Positions 27,696-35,436 of a stretch of DNA of 64,000 bases are shown here, piece after piece; position 1 is the stretch's first letter, and each line of letters begins with the position of its first letter. The notes beneath the pieces are model-generated. The model made no database searches. It saw only the letters and a program-made list of their open reading frames with translations, and was not told the DNA's origin. The translations under genes were made by a program, and so were the position numbers. Source of the DNA: Marixanthomonas ophiurae (lineage in GTDB: Bacteria > Bacteroidota > Bacteroidia > Flavobacteriales > Flavobacteriaceae); contig NZ_QVID01000002.1 of NCBI RefSeq assembly GCF_003413745.1, positions 868,001 to 932,000 of the forward strand, given 5' to 3'.

Positions 27696-27806
27696 ATGAA
27701 TGATTCAACCAACAAACCGGTAAAAAAGTGGAGTTACGTAGCTGTGATTTTGCTTAATGCCGTGTACATTATTTTGTTTTATTTTCTAATGCAAAACTTC
27801 TCCTAA
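27696..27806 (+). CDS. 36-residue membrane peptide coupled to symporter gene
   Basis: Short frame starting 2 bp after the deacetylase stop. It encodes a polar start (MNDSTNKPVKKWSYV) and a single hydrophobic helix (AVILLNAVYIILFYFLMQNFS). Its stop overlaps the next start (TAATG: TAA 27804-27806, ATG 27806-27808), so it is translationally coupled with the symporter. A single helix with a positively charged N-terminal part suggests an inner-membrane peptide. Tight packing on both sides argues that it is a real gene and perhaps a small subunit of the symporter; this is inference, and no family is recognised. Confidence 0.7.
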   Translation: MNDSTNKPVKKWSYVAVILLNAVYIILFYFLMQNFS

Positions 27807-29497
27807 TGCAGCATATCGATTGGATTGTCCTTATTGGAACCTTAGCTTTTATTGTGCTGTACGGTACATGGAAAACTCGTAAAAACAAAAATGTAGACGA
27901 TTACCTTAAAGGAGGTAACGATGCCAATTGGTGGACCATCGGGTTAAGTGTCATGGCTACACAAGCCAGTGCTATCACCTTTTTGTCCACACCAGGACAG
28001 GCTTTTCATGATGGAATGGGATTTGTGCAGTTCTACTTCGGTCTACCTATAGCGATGGTAATTATTTGTTTGGTATTTATTCCTATCTATCATCGCTTAA
28101 AGGTCTATACCGCCTATGAATACTTAGAGACTAGATTCGACTTAAAAACACGTACCCTTACGGCTATTCTCTTTTTAATTCAGCGAGGATTAGCTGCTGG
28201 GATTACCATCTTTGCCCCTGCCATTATCTTATCAGCCGTATTGGGGTGGAACTTAACCTACCTTACCATCGGTATTGGTGCGTTAGTAATTATTTACACC
28301 GTAAGTGGCGGCACCAAAGCGGTAAATGTTACTCAAAAACAACAAATGGCAATCATCTTTGCTGGGATGTTCATTGCTTTCTTGTTAATACTAAACTATC
28401 TCCCGTTAGATATTTCATTTACCAATGCCTTAGAGATTGCCGGTGCCAATGGAAAACTTGATGTGCTCGACTTTTCCTTCGATTTTGATAACCGCTACAC
28501 CTTTTGGAGTGGTATTATTGGCGGTACCTTCTTGGCGCTCTCTTATTTTGGTACCGACCAAAGCCAAGTGCAACGTTACCTATCTGGTAGGTCGGTCAAG
28601 CAAAGTCAGATGGGATTGATTATGAACGGACTTTTAAAAGTACCGATGCAGTTTTTTATCCTCTTGGTGGGTGTTATGGTATTTGTATTTTATCAATTTA
28701 ACGCTTCTCCCCTACATTTTAACCCTGCTGCGGTAGCCGATGTAATGCAATCGGAATACGCAGGAGAATACCAAGTTTTACAAGCTGAAAAACAAAGTTT
28801 GGATAAACAATTGAACAGCAAACAACTTACTTATTCTGCAACCGAAGATGCTACGGAGAAAGAGATACTCTTAGAAGAAATACAAATCATTAACATTACC
28901 GAAGATGAGCTACGCCAACAATCGCGCGATCTTATAAAACAAGCCAACCCAGATGCCGAAACCAACGATAAAGATTATGTGTTTATTCACTTTATTTTAA
29001 ACAACCTACCCCGTGGATTAATTGGGCTGTTATTGGCCGTTATTTTAAGTGCAGCCATGTCCTCTACCGCATCCGAATTAAATGCGTTGGGTTCTACTAC
29101 TACAATTGACTTGTACAAGCGGAATACCCCAGGTAAAGAAGAGAAACACTATATGCACGCTTCCAAGTGGTTTACACTACTTTGGGGTATCATTGCTATT
29201 GGGGTGGCCAGCGTGGCAAACTTATTTGAAAACTTGATAGAATTGGTCAATATCATCGGTTCTATTTTCTACGGAAATGTATTGGGTATTTTCTTGCTGG
29301 CTTTCTTTGTCAAATTTGTACACAGCAGAGCTACCTTTATCGCCGCACTTATTACACAAGCCATCATTGTTTATATCTGGTGGATTGACTTAATGCCGTA
29401 TTTATGGCTTAACTTAGTAGGTTGTGCCCTAGTGATGGGGATTGCGGTGTTGTTGCAGGTAATACTCCCTAAAAAGAAAGAAAAACCTACCGCTTAA
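27806..29497 (+). CDS. sodium:solute symporter (SSS family)
   Basis: 563 residues with about 13-14 membrane helices. Family landmarks are DYLKGGNDANWWTIGLSVMA near the start, TYEYLETRFDLKTR-like text (AYEYLETRFDL) and GTDQSQVQRYLSGRSVKQ at about 250-267. A soluble insert at about 320-390 is rich in Gln and Glu and looks coiled-coil. Members bring sugars, sialic acid or other solutes in with Na+. The gene overlaps the stop of the 36-aa peptide by one base and follows the PIG-L deacetylase, suggesting that the solute is an acetylated sugar product. The substrate cannot be assigned from sequence. Confidence 0.9.
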   Translation: MQHIDWIVLIGTLAFIVLYGTWKTRKNKNVDDYLKGGNDANWWTIGLSVMATQASAITFLSTPGQAFHDGMGFVQFYFGLPIAMVIICLVFIPIYHRLKVYTAYEYLETRFDLKTRTLTAILFLIQRGLAAGITIFAPAIILSAVLGWNLTYLTIGIGALVIIYTVSGGTKAVNVTQKQQMAIIFAGMFIAFLLILNYLPLDISFTNALEIAGANGKLDVLDFSFDFDNRYTFWSGIIGGTFLALSYFGTDQSQVQRYLSGRSVKQSQMGLIMNGLLKVPMQFFILLVGVMVFVFYQFNASPLHFNPAAVADVMQSEYAGEYQVLQAEKQSLDKQLNSKQLTYSATEDATEKEILLEEIQIINITEDELRQQSRDLIKQANPDAETNDKDYVFIHFILNNLPRGLIGLLLAVILSAAMSSTASELNALGSTTTIDLYKRNTPGKEEKHYMHASKWFTLLWGIIAIGVASVANLFENLIELVNIIGSIFYGNVLGIFLLAFFVKFVHSRATFIAALITQAIIVYIWWIDLMPYLWLNLVGCALVMGIAVLLQVILPKKKEKPTA

Positions 29498-29520
29498 ACG
29501 GAATTGCCATTATTCTAAAC

Positions 29521-30502
29521 GTTGGCAATAATTACCTAACAAAACTTTAAATGAAAAAAATTAGGCTCACAATTCTTTTATTTATCATCTCAAATTTACT
29601 ATCAGCCCAAAATAAATCTGATATTATCCAATTTGATAAATCACTAAATCAGTTTCATAATGTGCGAGATTTCACTATTTCAAAAGATGGAAATGAAGCA
29701 TATTTCACTATACAAAGCCCAAATCAAGAAATCTCACAACTAGCCTACATTAAAAGAAAAAAGAATAAGTGGTCTAAACCAGAATTATTGCCCTTTTGTG
29801 ATTCATATATGTACTTAGAGCCTTTTTTGTCATTTAGTAATAACCGTTTGTTTTTTGTTTCTGATAGACCCTTACATGATTCTATTAAATCTAAAAAAGA
29901 TTTTGATATTTGGTATGTAGACCGAAATAAAAAAAATGGTGAATGGTCTAAACCCAAAAATATAGGGAAACCTATTAATTCAGAATTAGACGAGTTTTAT
30001 CCTTCTGTCAGTAAAAATAACAACCTATATTTTACAATGGTATCTCCTGACGGTTTTGGAAAGGATGATATTTATTATTGCGAATGGAAAAATAACAAAT
30101 ATTCAAAGCCAGTTTTATTAAGTGAAAATATAAATAGCGATGGTTATGAATTTAATGCTTTTATATCAGAGAAAGAAGATTTTATAATATTCTCTAAATA
30201 CAACCAAAAAGATGGGCAAGGAAGTGGTGATTTATATATTTCAAAAAAAGATACAAATGGTAAGTGGAAAAAGGCGAAAAATTTAGGTGTTCCACTTAAC
30301 ACAAAATATATGGAATATTGTCCATTCTATGATGAAAAAAATCAAATATTGTATTTTACAAGTAAGAGAAATAACATAAAATCAAAAAAATTTAATACTA
30401 TTTCAGATTTCAAAAAATACATTAACGAAAGCAATAACGGTCTAAGTAAAATATATATGACCTCTCTTCAAATTGAATAAAACTAGTGTCAACCAAGTGT
30501 CC
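29521..30502 (+). mobile_element. probable decayed solitary gene cassette
   Basis: Starts with GTTGGCAATA (29521-29530), 21 bases before the ATG of the enclosed gene, and ends with TAGTGTCAAC (30484-30493), just after its stop. The end word matches the reverse complement of the start word at 8 of 10 positions. It is then followed by CAA and GTGTCC, the same AAC-NNN-GTGTCC layout seen at 49787-49798. This is the arrangement of the array at 33.25-46.1 kb, with mutations. Confidence 0.45.
29551..30480 (+). CDS. secreted WD40-like (PD40) beta-propeller protein
   Basis: 309 residues with signal peptide MKKIRLTILLFIISNLLSAQ. The body repeats a short pattern of the PD40 type, for example NEAYFTIQS, NRLFFVSDRPL, NNLYFTMVSPDG, DFIIFSKYN, QILYFTSKRN, each followed by W-S-K-P-like text (KWSKPELL, EWSKPKNIG), so a six-bladed propeller is likely. 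Such proteins occur in Bacteroidota as periplasmic or surface proteins, often with OmpA domains, which this one lacks. The flanking words suggest that it arrived as a cassette. The gene is very AT-rich compared with its neighbours, in line with transfer. Function unknown. Confidence 0.75.
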   Translation: MKKIRLTILLFIISNLLSAQNKSDIIQFDKSLNQFHNVRDFTISKDGNEAYFTIQSPNQEISQLAYIKRKKNKWSKPELLPFCDSYMYLEPFLSFSNNRLFFVSDRPLHDSIKSKKDFDIWYVDRNKKNGEWSKPKNIGKPINSELDEFYPSVSKNNNLYFTMVSPDGFGKDDIYYCEWKNNKYSKPVLLSENINSDGYEFNAFISEKEDFIIFSKYNQKDGQGSGDLYISKKDTNGKWKKAKNLGVPLNTKYMEYCPFYDEKNQILYFTSKRNNIKSKKFNTISDFKKYINESNNGLSKIYMTSLQIE

Positions 30503-30590
30503 TATGAAAAGTACTAGCATTTTTAATTAGTTTATTTTATAGCTTCTAACTCATTATACTATATAACCTTCAACCCCTCTTATAAAATCG

Positions 30591-30598
30591 TATCTTTG
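30591..30598 (+). promoter_or_regulatory. -7 promoter element upstream of esterase gene
   Basis: TATCTTTG matches TAnnTTTG, 76 bases before the ATG at 30675. The -33 element is only TTC, so support is moderate. Confidence 0.45.
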
Positions 30599-30674
30599 GG
30601 TAGGTTTTATGGATACTCATGCCTTAAATCTACTAACAAGCATAAACTCAATAGTCATAATCAACACGACCACT

Positions 30675-32138
30675 ATGAAAAAACTACTACTCTTTTGCAC
30701 CGCTTTACTGCTTACCGTATCTGTACAGGCACAACAATTTGATGTTTCTTTCTCTAAAGACGTACTTTCCGAACCCTTTACCGGAGACGTACTGCTCTTC
30801 CTTTCGCAAGAAAACAAAAACCCGAAGAATGCTTTTGTTCCCTTAGAGTTACCGCCGGTGTATCGTGTACAGGTTACCAATTTAAAACCTAACGAAGGCG
30901 TGGTGCTTGACGATTCGGCTATTTCATATCCCAACACCCTTACAAATATTGAACGTGGTTCGTATTATGTACAAGTGGTGTTCGACCGTAATTTAGGCGG
31001 ACAAGACATGGGAAAAAGTCCGGGGAATCTTTTTTCTGAACCCCAACAACTAACCTTCGATAAAAATTTTGACACTACCCATACCCTACAAGCCAATCAA
31101 ATGGTACCTGAAATTCCATTTAAAGAAACCAAGCAACTAAAAGAACTGGCTTTAAAATCGGAAGTATTGAGTGAGTTTCATAACAAAGAAGTCACCATAG
31201 CAGGAGCTGTAAGCTTACCAAAAGAATATCATGAAAACCCAGATGCTACGTATCCCGTGTTGTTTTCGGTATTTGGATTTGGTGCGAACTATAAAACCCA
31301 TTCTGGATCTAAAAAATATGCCTTTACCCACCTGGCCGATACGCCTGTGATAGTGGTATACTTAGACGGTAACAGTCCCGAAGGGCATTCTACCTATGCC
31401 AATAGCGATATAAACGGCCCTTGGGGCGATGCCTTGGTAAAAGAATTTATACCCGCTCTAGAAGCGCAATACCGTACCAACGGTGCCAAATTTGTGTTTG
31501 GTCACAGTAGCGGGGGTTGGACGTCTTTATGGCTTCAGTTAAACTATCCTGAAACTTTTTCAGGAGCTTGGGCCAGCGCACCCGATCAGGTGGATTTCAG
31601 AAACTGGCAAGGCGAAGACATCTATGAAGTTGATAATCTATATTACGATGCCAACGGAAATATTTTAGCCGATATCACCATGGGCGGTGGCTACCCTATT
31701 ATTGCCGCCAAAGATATTTACCAAGTAGAGGCCGTAGTTTCCCGTGGTGGTCAAATACGTTCGTTCGATGCGGTATTCAGCAGTCGCGATGCCGATGGAA
31801 ACATCATCCGCCTGGTAGATGCGGAAACTGGAGACATTAACAAAGAAGCGGTACCGCTTTTTAAACGCTACGACCTTTCGTATCAAATTAGAAACAATTG
31901 GGAAACCTATAAAGAGGTGGTTAATAATGACATTCGCATTTCCATAGGCGAACAAGATAACTTTCACCTTCACAAAGCAGTACATTTGTTTGATGAAGAA
32001 ATGAAAAAGCTAGAATCTACTATTGAGATTGACTACTACCCTGGCGATCATTTTACCGTCTTTACCCCAGCATATAAAGAAGACGGGCAACGTTTTCTAG
32101 ACAAGCAATACCGTACGTGGCAACAAGAAAACAACTAA
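30675..32138 (+). CDS. secreted alpha/beta hydrolase, esterase-like
   Basis: 487 residues from the ATG at 30675 (MKKLLLFCTALLLTVSVQAQQ). A longer reading from 30609 would place 22 polar residues before the signal peptide and is rejected. The nucleophile elbow is GHSSGGWTSLWL (Ser near residue 278), in the FVFGHSSGG context of esterase-D-like enzymes; GDHFTVF near the C-terminus probably carries the catalytic His, with an acidic residue between. The first ~150 residues form a beta-rich domain. It is probably a periplasmic or secreted esterase; the substrate is unknown. No partner genes are close on the same strand. Confidence 0.85.
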   Translation: MKKLLLFCTALLLTVSVQAQQFDVSFSKDVLSEPFTGDVLLFLSQENKNPKNAFVPLELPPVYRVQVTNLKPNEGVVLDDSAISYPNTLTNIERGSYYVQVVFDRNLGGQDMGKSPGNLFSEPQQLTFDKNFDTTHTLQANQMVPEIPFKETKQLKELALKSEVLSEFHNKEVTIAGAVSLPKEYHENPDATYPVLFSVFGFGANYKTHSGSKKYAFTHLADTPVIVVYLDGNSPEGHSTYANSDINGPWGDALVKEFIPALEAQYRTNGAKFVFGHSSGGWTSLWLQLNYPETFSGAWASAPDQVDFRNWQGEDIYEVDNLYYDANGNILADITMGGGYPIIAAKDIYQVEAVVSRGGQIRSFDAVFSSRDADGNIIRLVDAETGDINKEAVPLFKRYDLSYQIRNNWETYKEVVNNDIRISIGEQDNFHLHKAVHLFDEEMKKLESTIEIDYYPGDHFTVFTPAYKEDGQRFLDKQYRTWQQENN

Positions 32139-32187
32139 CTGGTTTTAAACTTTTCGTTTTTAGGCGTACACAAGCAATTTTATAGCG

Positions 32188-32829
32188 CTATATAACCGTT
32201 ATACTCCCTACATAATCACTAGTAGCGTACTGTTGTGATGCTTTATTTTTAAAGGTTGCCCATACTTCTAAGGTAAGATCTTGCAGTTCTTCCGGGAATT
32301 GTAATACCACTTCCCCCATATGGCGTTGGGCGGCGGCTTCAAAGAAAATAAAATCTTGCGTAGCGGGTACATATGCGATAACCGATAGTGCATCCTCAGC
32401 ATATGCCAAGCCCAGTGCGCTATTGTCTGTCCATTGTAGTTTTGCTTTTTGCTTGGCTTGCACTGTGATAGATGCATCTAGCAACCCTCGAATGGGGCCT
32501 TTGCTAATCAGCACTTTTGGATAATCAATAAGGAAACTATCGGCTGTGGGAATCATAACCTCTGTTAAAAGATAGGACTTCGCAAAGTCAAATCGGCTTG
32601 TTGTTCCCTTGGGTTGACCAAAGCTGTCGCTTAAAAAAGGCTTTACCGGATTTAAAAACACGTTCGCTAGTCTAAACTTCAATTGATTGCGCAGTTGCGC
32701 TGGACTCGGCTTTTTGGTCGACTTTCTCGGTTTACTTCGCATCACGGGAACCCCGCGCCACGTAGTACCTACCACAGTACCCACCGTACCCGAAAAACCA
32801 CCTAAAATACCGTTGTTAAATGTTGCCAT
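32188..32829 (-). CDS. DUF6266 family protein
   Basis: 213 residues. The start MATFNNGILGGFSGTVGTVVG followed by TTWRGVPVMRSKPRKS and PSPAQLRNQLKFRLANVFL is the typical N-terminus of DUF6266, a Bacteroidota family of unknown function. No signal peptide is visible. The rest is predicted beta-rich (ASITVQAKQKAKLQW, LSVIAYVPATQDFIFFEAA), compatible with a structural or surface-associated protein. It is convergent with the esterase gene and is the last gene before the cassette array, reading away from it. Confidence 0.8.
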   Translation of the reverse strand: MATFNNGILGGFSGTVGTVVGTTWRGVPVMRSKPRKSTKKPSPAQLRNQLKFRLANVFLNPVKPFLSDSFGQPKGTTSRFDFAKSYLLTEVMIPTADSFLIDYPKVLISKGPIRGLLDASITVQAKQKAKLQWTDNSALGLAYAEDALSVIAYVPATQDFIFFEAAAQRHMGEVVLQFPEELQDLTLEVWATFKNKASQQYATSDYVGSITVI

Positions 32830-33250
32830 AACAAGTAGAATTTGGTTAAGAATATGAAAAGGGAGCCCCTAAATATAAAACGTATTCCCTTAAAAAACAA
32901 GCGCGTACCCAAAAAAAGCAAGGTGCACTCCCCTAGTTTCATCCGAGTTTTCTTCGAGAATACTTCGACACTAGCCCGTAAAAGCAGGTGGTTCTCGAAC
33001 AATCCTCGAAGGAATATCGAACCAATCTCATACCAGTCTCGAACCAAACCTGAGTAAAACCTTAATATCTCTAAATATTTCTTTTGGGATGCGTGGAACG
33101 TTGGTTAAATAGGTTTTTTACAATTTTTAAGTATATTTGAAGGACTCCCCTTTATATTATATAAAAATAAGAACATATAAAAAGCACAAAACCTGCTCAT
33201 AGCATGCCAAATTGGATTAATAAGAGCATAAAAGGTGCTCATATAAACAA
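32830..33250. other. non-coding gap upstream of the cassette array
   Basis: About 420 bp without a convincing gene. It holds the 11-bp tandem repeat (32951-33046), an AT-rich stretch, and just before the first cassette word a partly self-complementary segment (AGCACAAAACCT near 33181, AGGTGCT near 33232) that may be the remnant of a cassette junction. A 71-codon frame on the plus strand is Lys/Arg-rich and runs through the tandem repeat, so it is not accepted as a gene. Confidence 0.6.
32951..33046. repeat. 11-bp tandem repeat with TCGA core
   Basis: Five consecutive 11-base units run from 32992 to 33046: TTCTCGAACAA, TCCTCGAAGGA, ATATCGAACCA, ATCTCATACCA, GTCTCGAACCA. Two more units in the same style lie at 32951-32972 (TCTTCGAGAAT, ACTTCGACACT), separated by 19 bases. 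The TCGA cores start at 32954, 32965, 32995, 33006, 33017 and 33039; the fourth unit has lost it. Period 11 is not a multiple of three and there is no gene here. Confidence 0.85.
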
Positions 33251-33260
33251 GTTGTAGCAC
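33251..33260 (+). repeat. R'-like start word of cassette 1
   Basis: GTTGTAGCAC, followed by the leader ATTTGAAAAAA and the ATG 14 bases further on. Its reverse complement GTGCTACAAC ends the cassette at 34260-34269. Confidence 0.8.
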
Positions 33261-33273
33261 ATTTGAAAAAACA

Positions 33274-34254
33274 ATGAATAAAACCTTAACCTTACTTCTT
33301 TTATTGGTCTTTACCATTCCATTATTTGGGCAAACTGACACTACGAAAATTGCGTTTATAGCATACTGGTCAAAAGGTGATAGTTACGACTTCAAAGTGA
33401 CTAAAATAAAAAAACGATGGACAAATGATAAACTGACAAAAAATGATTCCACACAATATATTGCAAATTTTAAAGTAATAGACTCGACGGAGAAATCATA
33501 TACTTTACAATGGACATTCAAAAATTTTCTTACTAATAGCTACCGAGAAAATTTGAACAAACTTTATGAAAACAAACAGGCAGTAAATAATATTGTAAAA
33601 AAATACGATGTTACTAAAGTCATCTACAAAACGGATGAATATGGTGAATTCTTGGAAATAATAAACTGGAAAGATATAAGTGCACTAATGAGCAATATGC
33701 TTGGAGAATTAGAAAAAAGCATTAAAATTCGTAAGCCAGATAAGATAAATGAAGTCAAACAAGCAATGGCACCTCTTGCAGAAATTTATAGCTCTAAAGA
33801 AGGAATTGAACAGTTGATTGTTTACGAATTACAATATTTTCATTTCCCTTTTGGTACTGAATATGATATTAATGACCCTTTTGAATATGAATCAGAATTG
33901 CCAAATATGGTCGGAGGAGAACAACCTATTAAGGCAGATGCAAAACTCTCAATTATAGAAACGGATTTTGAAAACTTTTACTGTGTTCTAAAAGAAGAGT
34001 CTACTATTAACCCAGATGACACCAAACGACAAGTCATCTCTTTATTTAAAAAAATGGGCATAGAAGGAAAAAAGGCAGAAGAAATGATGAAAACTGCAAT
34101 TTTCGACATAACTGACCTAAATTATTATCAATACTATTTTGACCCAGGTGTTCCTCATAGAATTTATGGGAGTCGAAAAACTCTTTTAAATATGGATAAA
34201 ACCAAAGTTGAAAATATTGAGGAATTGGAAATTGAACTAATTTATGAAGAATAA
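33274..34254 (+). CDS. cassette 1: secreted protein of unknown function
   Basis: 326 residues. Signal peptide MNKTLTLLLLLVFTIPLFGQ, then a soluble protein with alternating strands and helices (WSKGDSYDFKVTKIKKRW, QWTFKNFLTN, YELQYFHFPFGTEYD). No known family is recognised. It looks periplasmic, with an acidic C-terminus (IEELEIELIYEE). The ATG lies 14 bases after the cassette start word, with the A-rich leader between as the only possible ribosome-binding region. The stop is only five bases before the end word. The gene therefore almost fills the cassette, with no room for a conventional promoter. Confidence 0.75.
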   Translation: MNKTLTLLLLLVFTIPLFGQTDTTKIAFIAYWSKGDSYDFKVTKIKKRWTNDKLTKNDSTQYIANFKVIDSTEKSYTLQWTFKNFLTNSYRENLNKLYENKQAVNNIVKKYDVTKVIYKTDEYGEFLEIINWKDISALMSNMLGELEKSIKIRKPDKINEVKQAMAPLAEIYSSKEGIEQLIVYELQYFHFPFGTEYDINDPFEYESELPNMVGGEQPIKADAKLSIIETDFENFYCVLKEESTINPDDTKRQVISLFKKMGIEGKKAEEMMKTAIFDITDLNYYQYYFDPGVPHRIYGSRKTLLNMDKTKVENIEELEIELIYEE

Positions 34255-34259
34255 AAAAC

Positions 34260-34397
34260 GTGCTACAACACCGTGTATAATTCATTGCTAGTACTCGCCT
34301 ACTTACGAAAATCCTCGCGGATTTTCTATTCGGTTTGTATTTGCTAATTTAGTTGCTGAAAAACGCAACGAAATCATACACAAAAACGTTGTAAAAC
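34260..34397 (+). repeat. attC-like junction, cassette 1/2
   Basis: R'' GTGCTACAAC (34260-34269), then ACC and the arm GTGTATAATTCATTGC; the partner arm is GCAACGAAATCATACAC, then AAAAAC and R' of the next cassette, GTTGTAAAAC (34388-34397). The centre carries a hairpin GAAAATCC-TCGC-GGATTTTC (34307-34326). Confidence 0.8.
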
Positions 34398-34406
34398 ATT
34401 TGAAAA

Positions 34407-35252
34407 ATGAGCGTATTTATAAGTTATTCAACAAAGGACAGAAAATTCGTTAATGAATTATCAGCTGAACTTATAAAAAATCGAATTAACGTTTGGCTCG
34501 ACAAATGGGAAATGCAACCAGGAGATTCTTTAATTGACAAAATTCAAGATGGATTAACCGATTCTTCCTTTTTATTAGTTGTACTATCCGAAAATTCTGT
34601 GCAAAGTGAATGGTGTAAAAAAGAATTGAATTCTGGATTAATGCGAGAAATAAAAGAAAAACAAGTTGTTGTAATTCCAATCTTATTGGATGATTGCGAA
34701 GTACCTGTCTTTCTTCAGGAAAAAGTGTATGCTGATTTTAGAGATAAATTTGAGACTGGATTTCAAGAACTAATTAGACCATTAGCAAAACTTTCCTCTG
34801 ACAAAATGGGTCGACATTCCAAAAATGAAATCATTACGGATTATTCGATAAACTGGGGAATAAATGATAGAGATTTATTTTATTCAAATTTTGACATTGT
34901 AAGCTGGCATCAAAAAGACCATAAAACTATTCTTCTACAAATTATGGTAGAAGGTAACAAAAGTGCAACCCAACGTTTTAAAATGCATTTGGAAATGGGA
35001 ATGGACTCTCTAATGAAAGATACCATTATTTCAATGTTTGCAATGAATGAGGATTATAAAAGCCTGAATATTTATATAGAAAAAGACAAAACCTATAACT
35101 TTCATTCTACTGTAAAAGATTTAAAAACAGATGTTGAATTTGATATTAGAATTCGAGGTGTTTTAATGGGTGTTGATACAGGAAATGATATAGTTTTAAA
35201 TTTTATTGATTTTATAGAAATGCTTGACCAAACAATTACAAATCGAAAATAA
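34407..35252 (+). CDS. cassette 2: TIR-domain protein
   Basis: 281 residues. The N-terminal ~130 residues form a TIR domain: SVFISYSTKDRKFVNELSA (strand A and first helix), VWLDKWEMQPGDS (BB loop region), SFLLVVLSENSVQSEWCKKEL. Glu73 in WCKKEL aligns with the catalytic Glu of NAD+-hydrolysing TIR domains, so NADase activity is plausible. The remaining ~150 residues are mostly beta-strands (FDIVSWHQKDHKTILLQIMV, YNFHSTVKDLKTDVEFDIRI) of no recognised family and could be the sensing or effector part. Bacterial TIR proteins often act in anti-phage defence by depleting NAD+; for this architecture it is inference. The ATG lies nine bases after the start word GTTGTAAAAC. Confidence 0.85.
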   Translation: MSVFISYSTKDRKFVNELSAELIKNRINVWLDKWEMQPGDSLIDKIQDGLTDSSFLLVVLSENSVQSEWCKKELNSGLMREIKEKQVVVIPILLDDCEVPVFLQEKVYADFRDKFETGFQELIRPLAKLSSDKMGRHSKNEIITDYSINWGINDRDLFYSNFDIVSWHQKDHKTILLQIMVEGNKSATQRFKMHLEMGMDSLMKDTIISMFAMNEDYKSLNIYIEKDKTYNFHSTVKDLKTDVEFDIRIRGVLMGVDTGNDIVLNFIDFIEMLDQTITNRK

Positions 35253-35256
35253 AAAC

Positions 35257-35392
35257 GTTTTACAACAATGGCTATAAGTAATTGCTCGTTCTCGCCTACT
35301 TCTGAAAATCCTCGCGGATTTTCAGTTTGGTGTGTACTTGCAAAGTTAAGTGCTAAACCACGCAACTACTCATAGCCAACCCGTTGTGCGTA
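35257..35392 (+). repeat. attC-like junction, cassette 2/3
   Basis: R'' GTTTTACAAC (35257-35266), then AAT and arm GGCTATAAGTAATTGC; partner arm GCAACTACTCATAGCC, then AACCC and R' GTTGTGCGTA (35383-35392). Both arm ends changed together (GGCTAT with ATAGCC instead of GTATAA with TTATAC), which supports pairing. Central hairpin GAAAATCC-TCGC-GGATTTTC again. Confidence 0.8.
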
Positions 35393-35436
35393 ATGCAAAA
35401 AAACATAGTAACCAACCTCAAAACTGAATTAAATTA

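Noticed and set aside
32842-33057. 71-codon plus-strand frame
   Set aside because: It runs through the 11-bp tandem repeat, is extremely basic without domain pattern, and has no supporting context.
34307-34326. Central hairpins of the junctions as ordinary rho-independent terminators
   Set aside because: No T-run follows, they are embedded in a larger palindromic structure, and the same centre recurs in several junctions; termination could still be a side effect.
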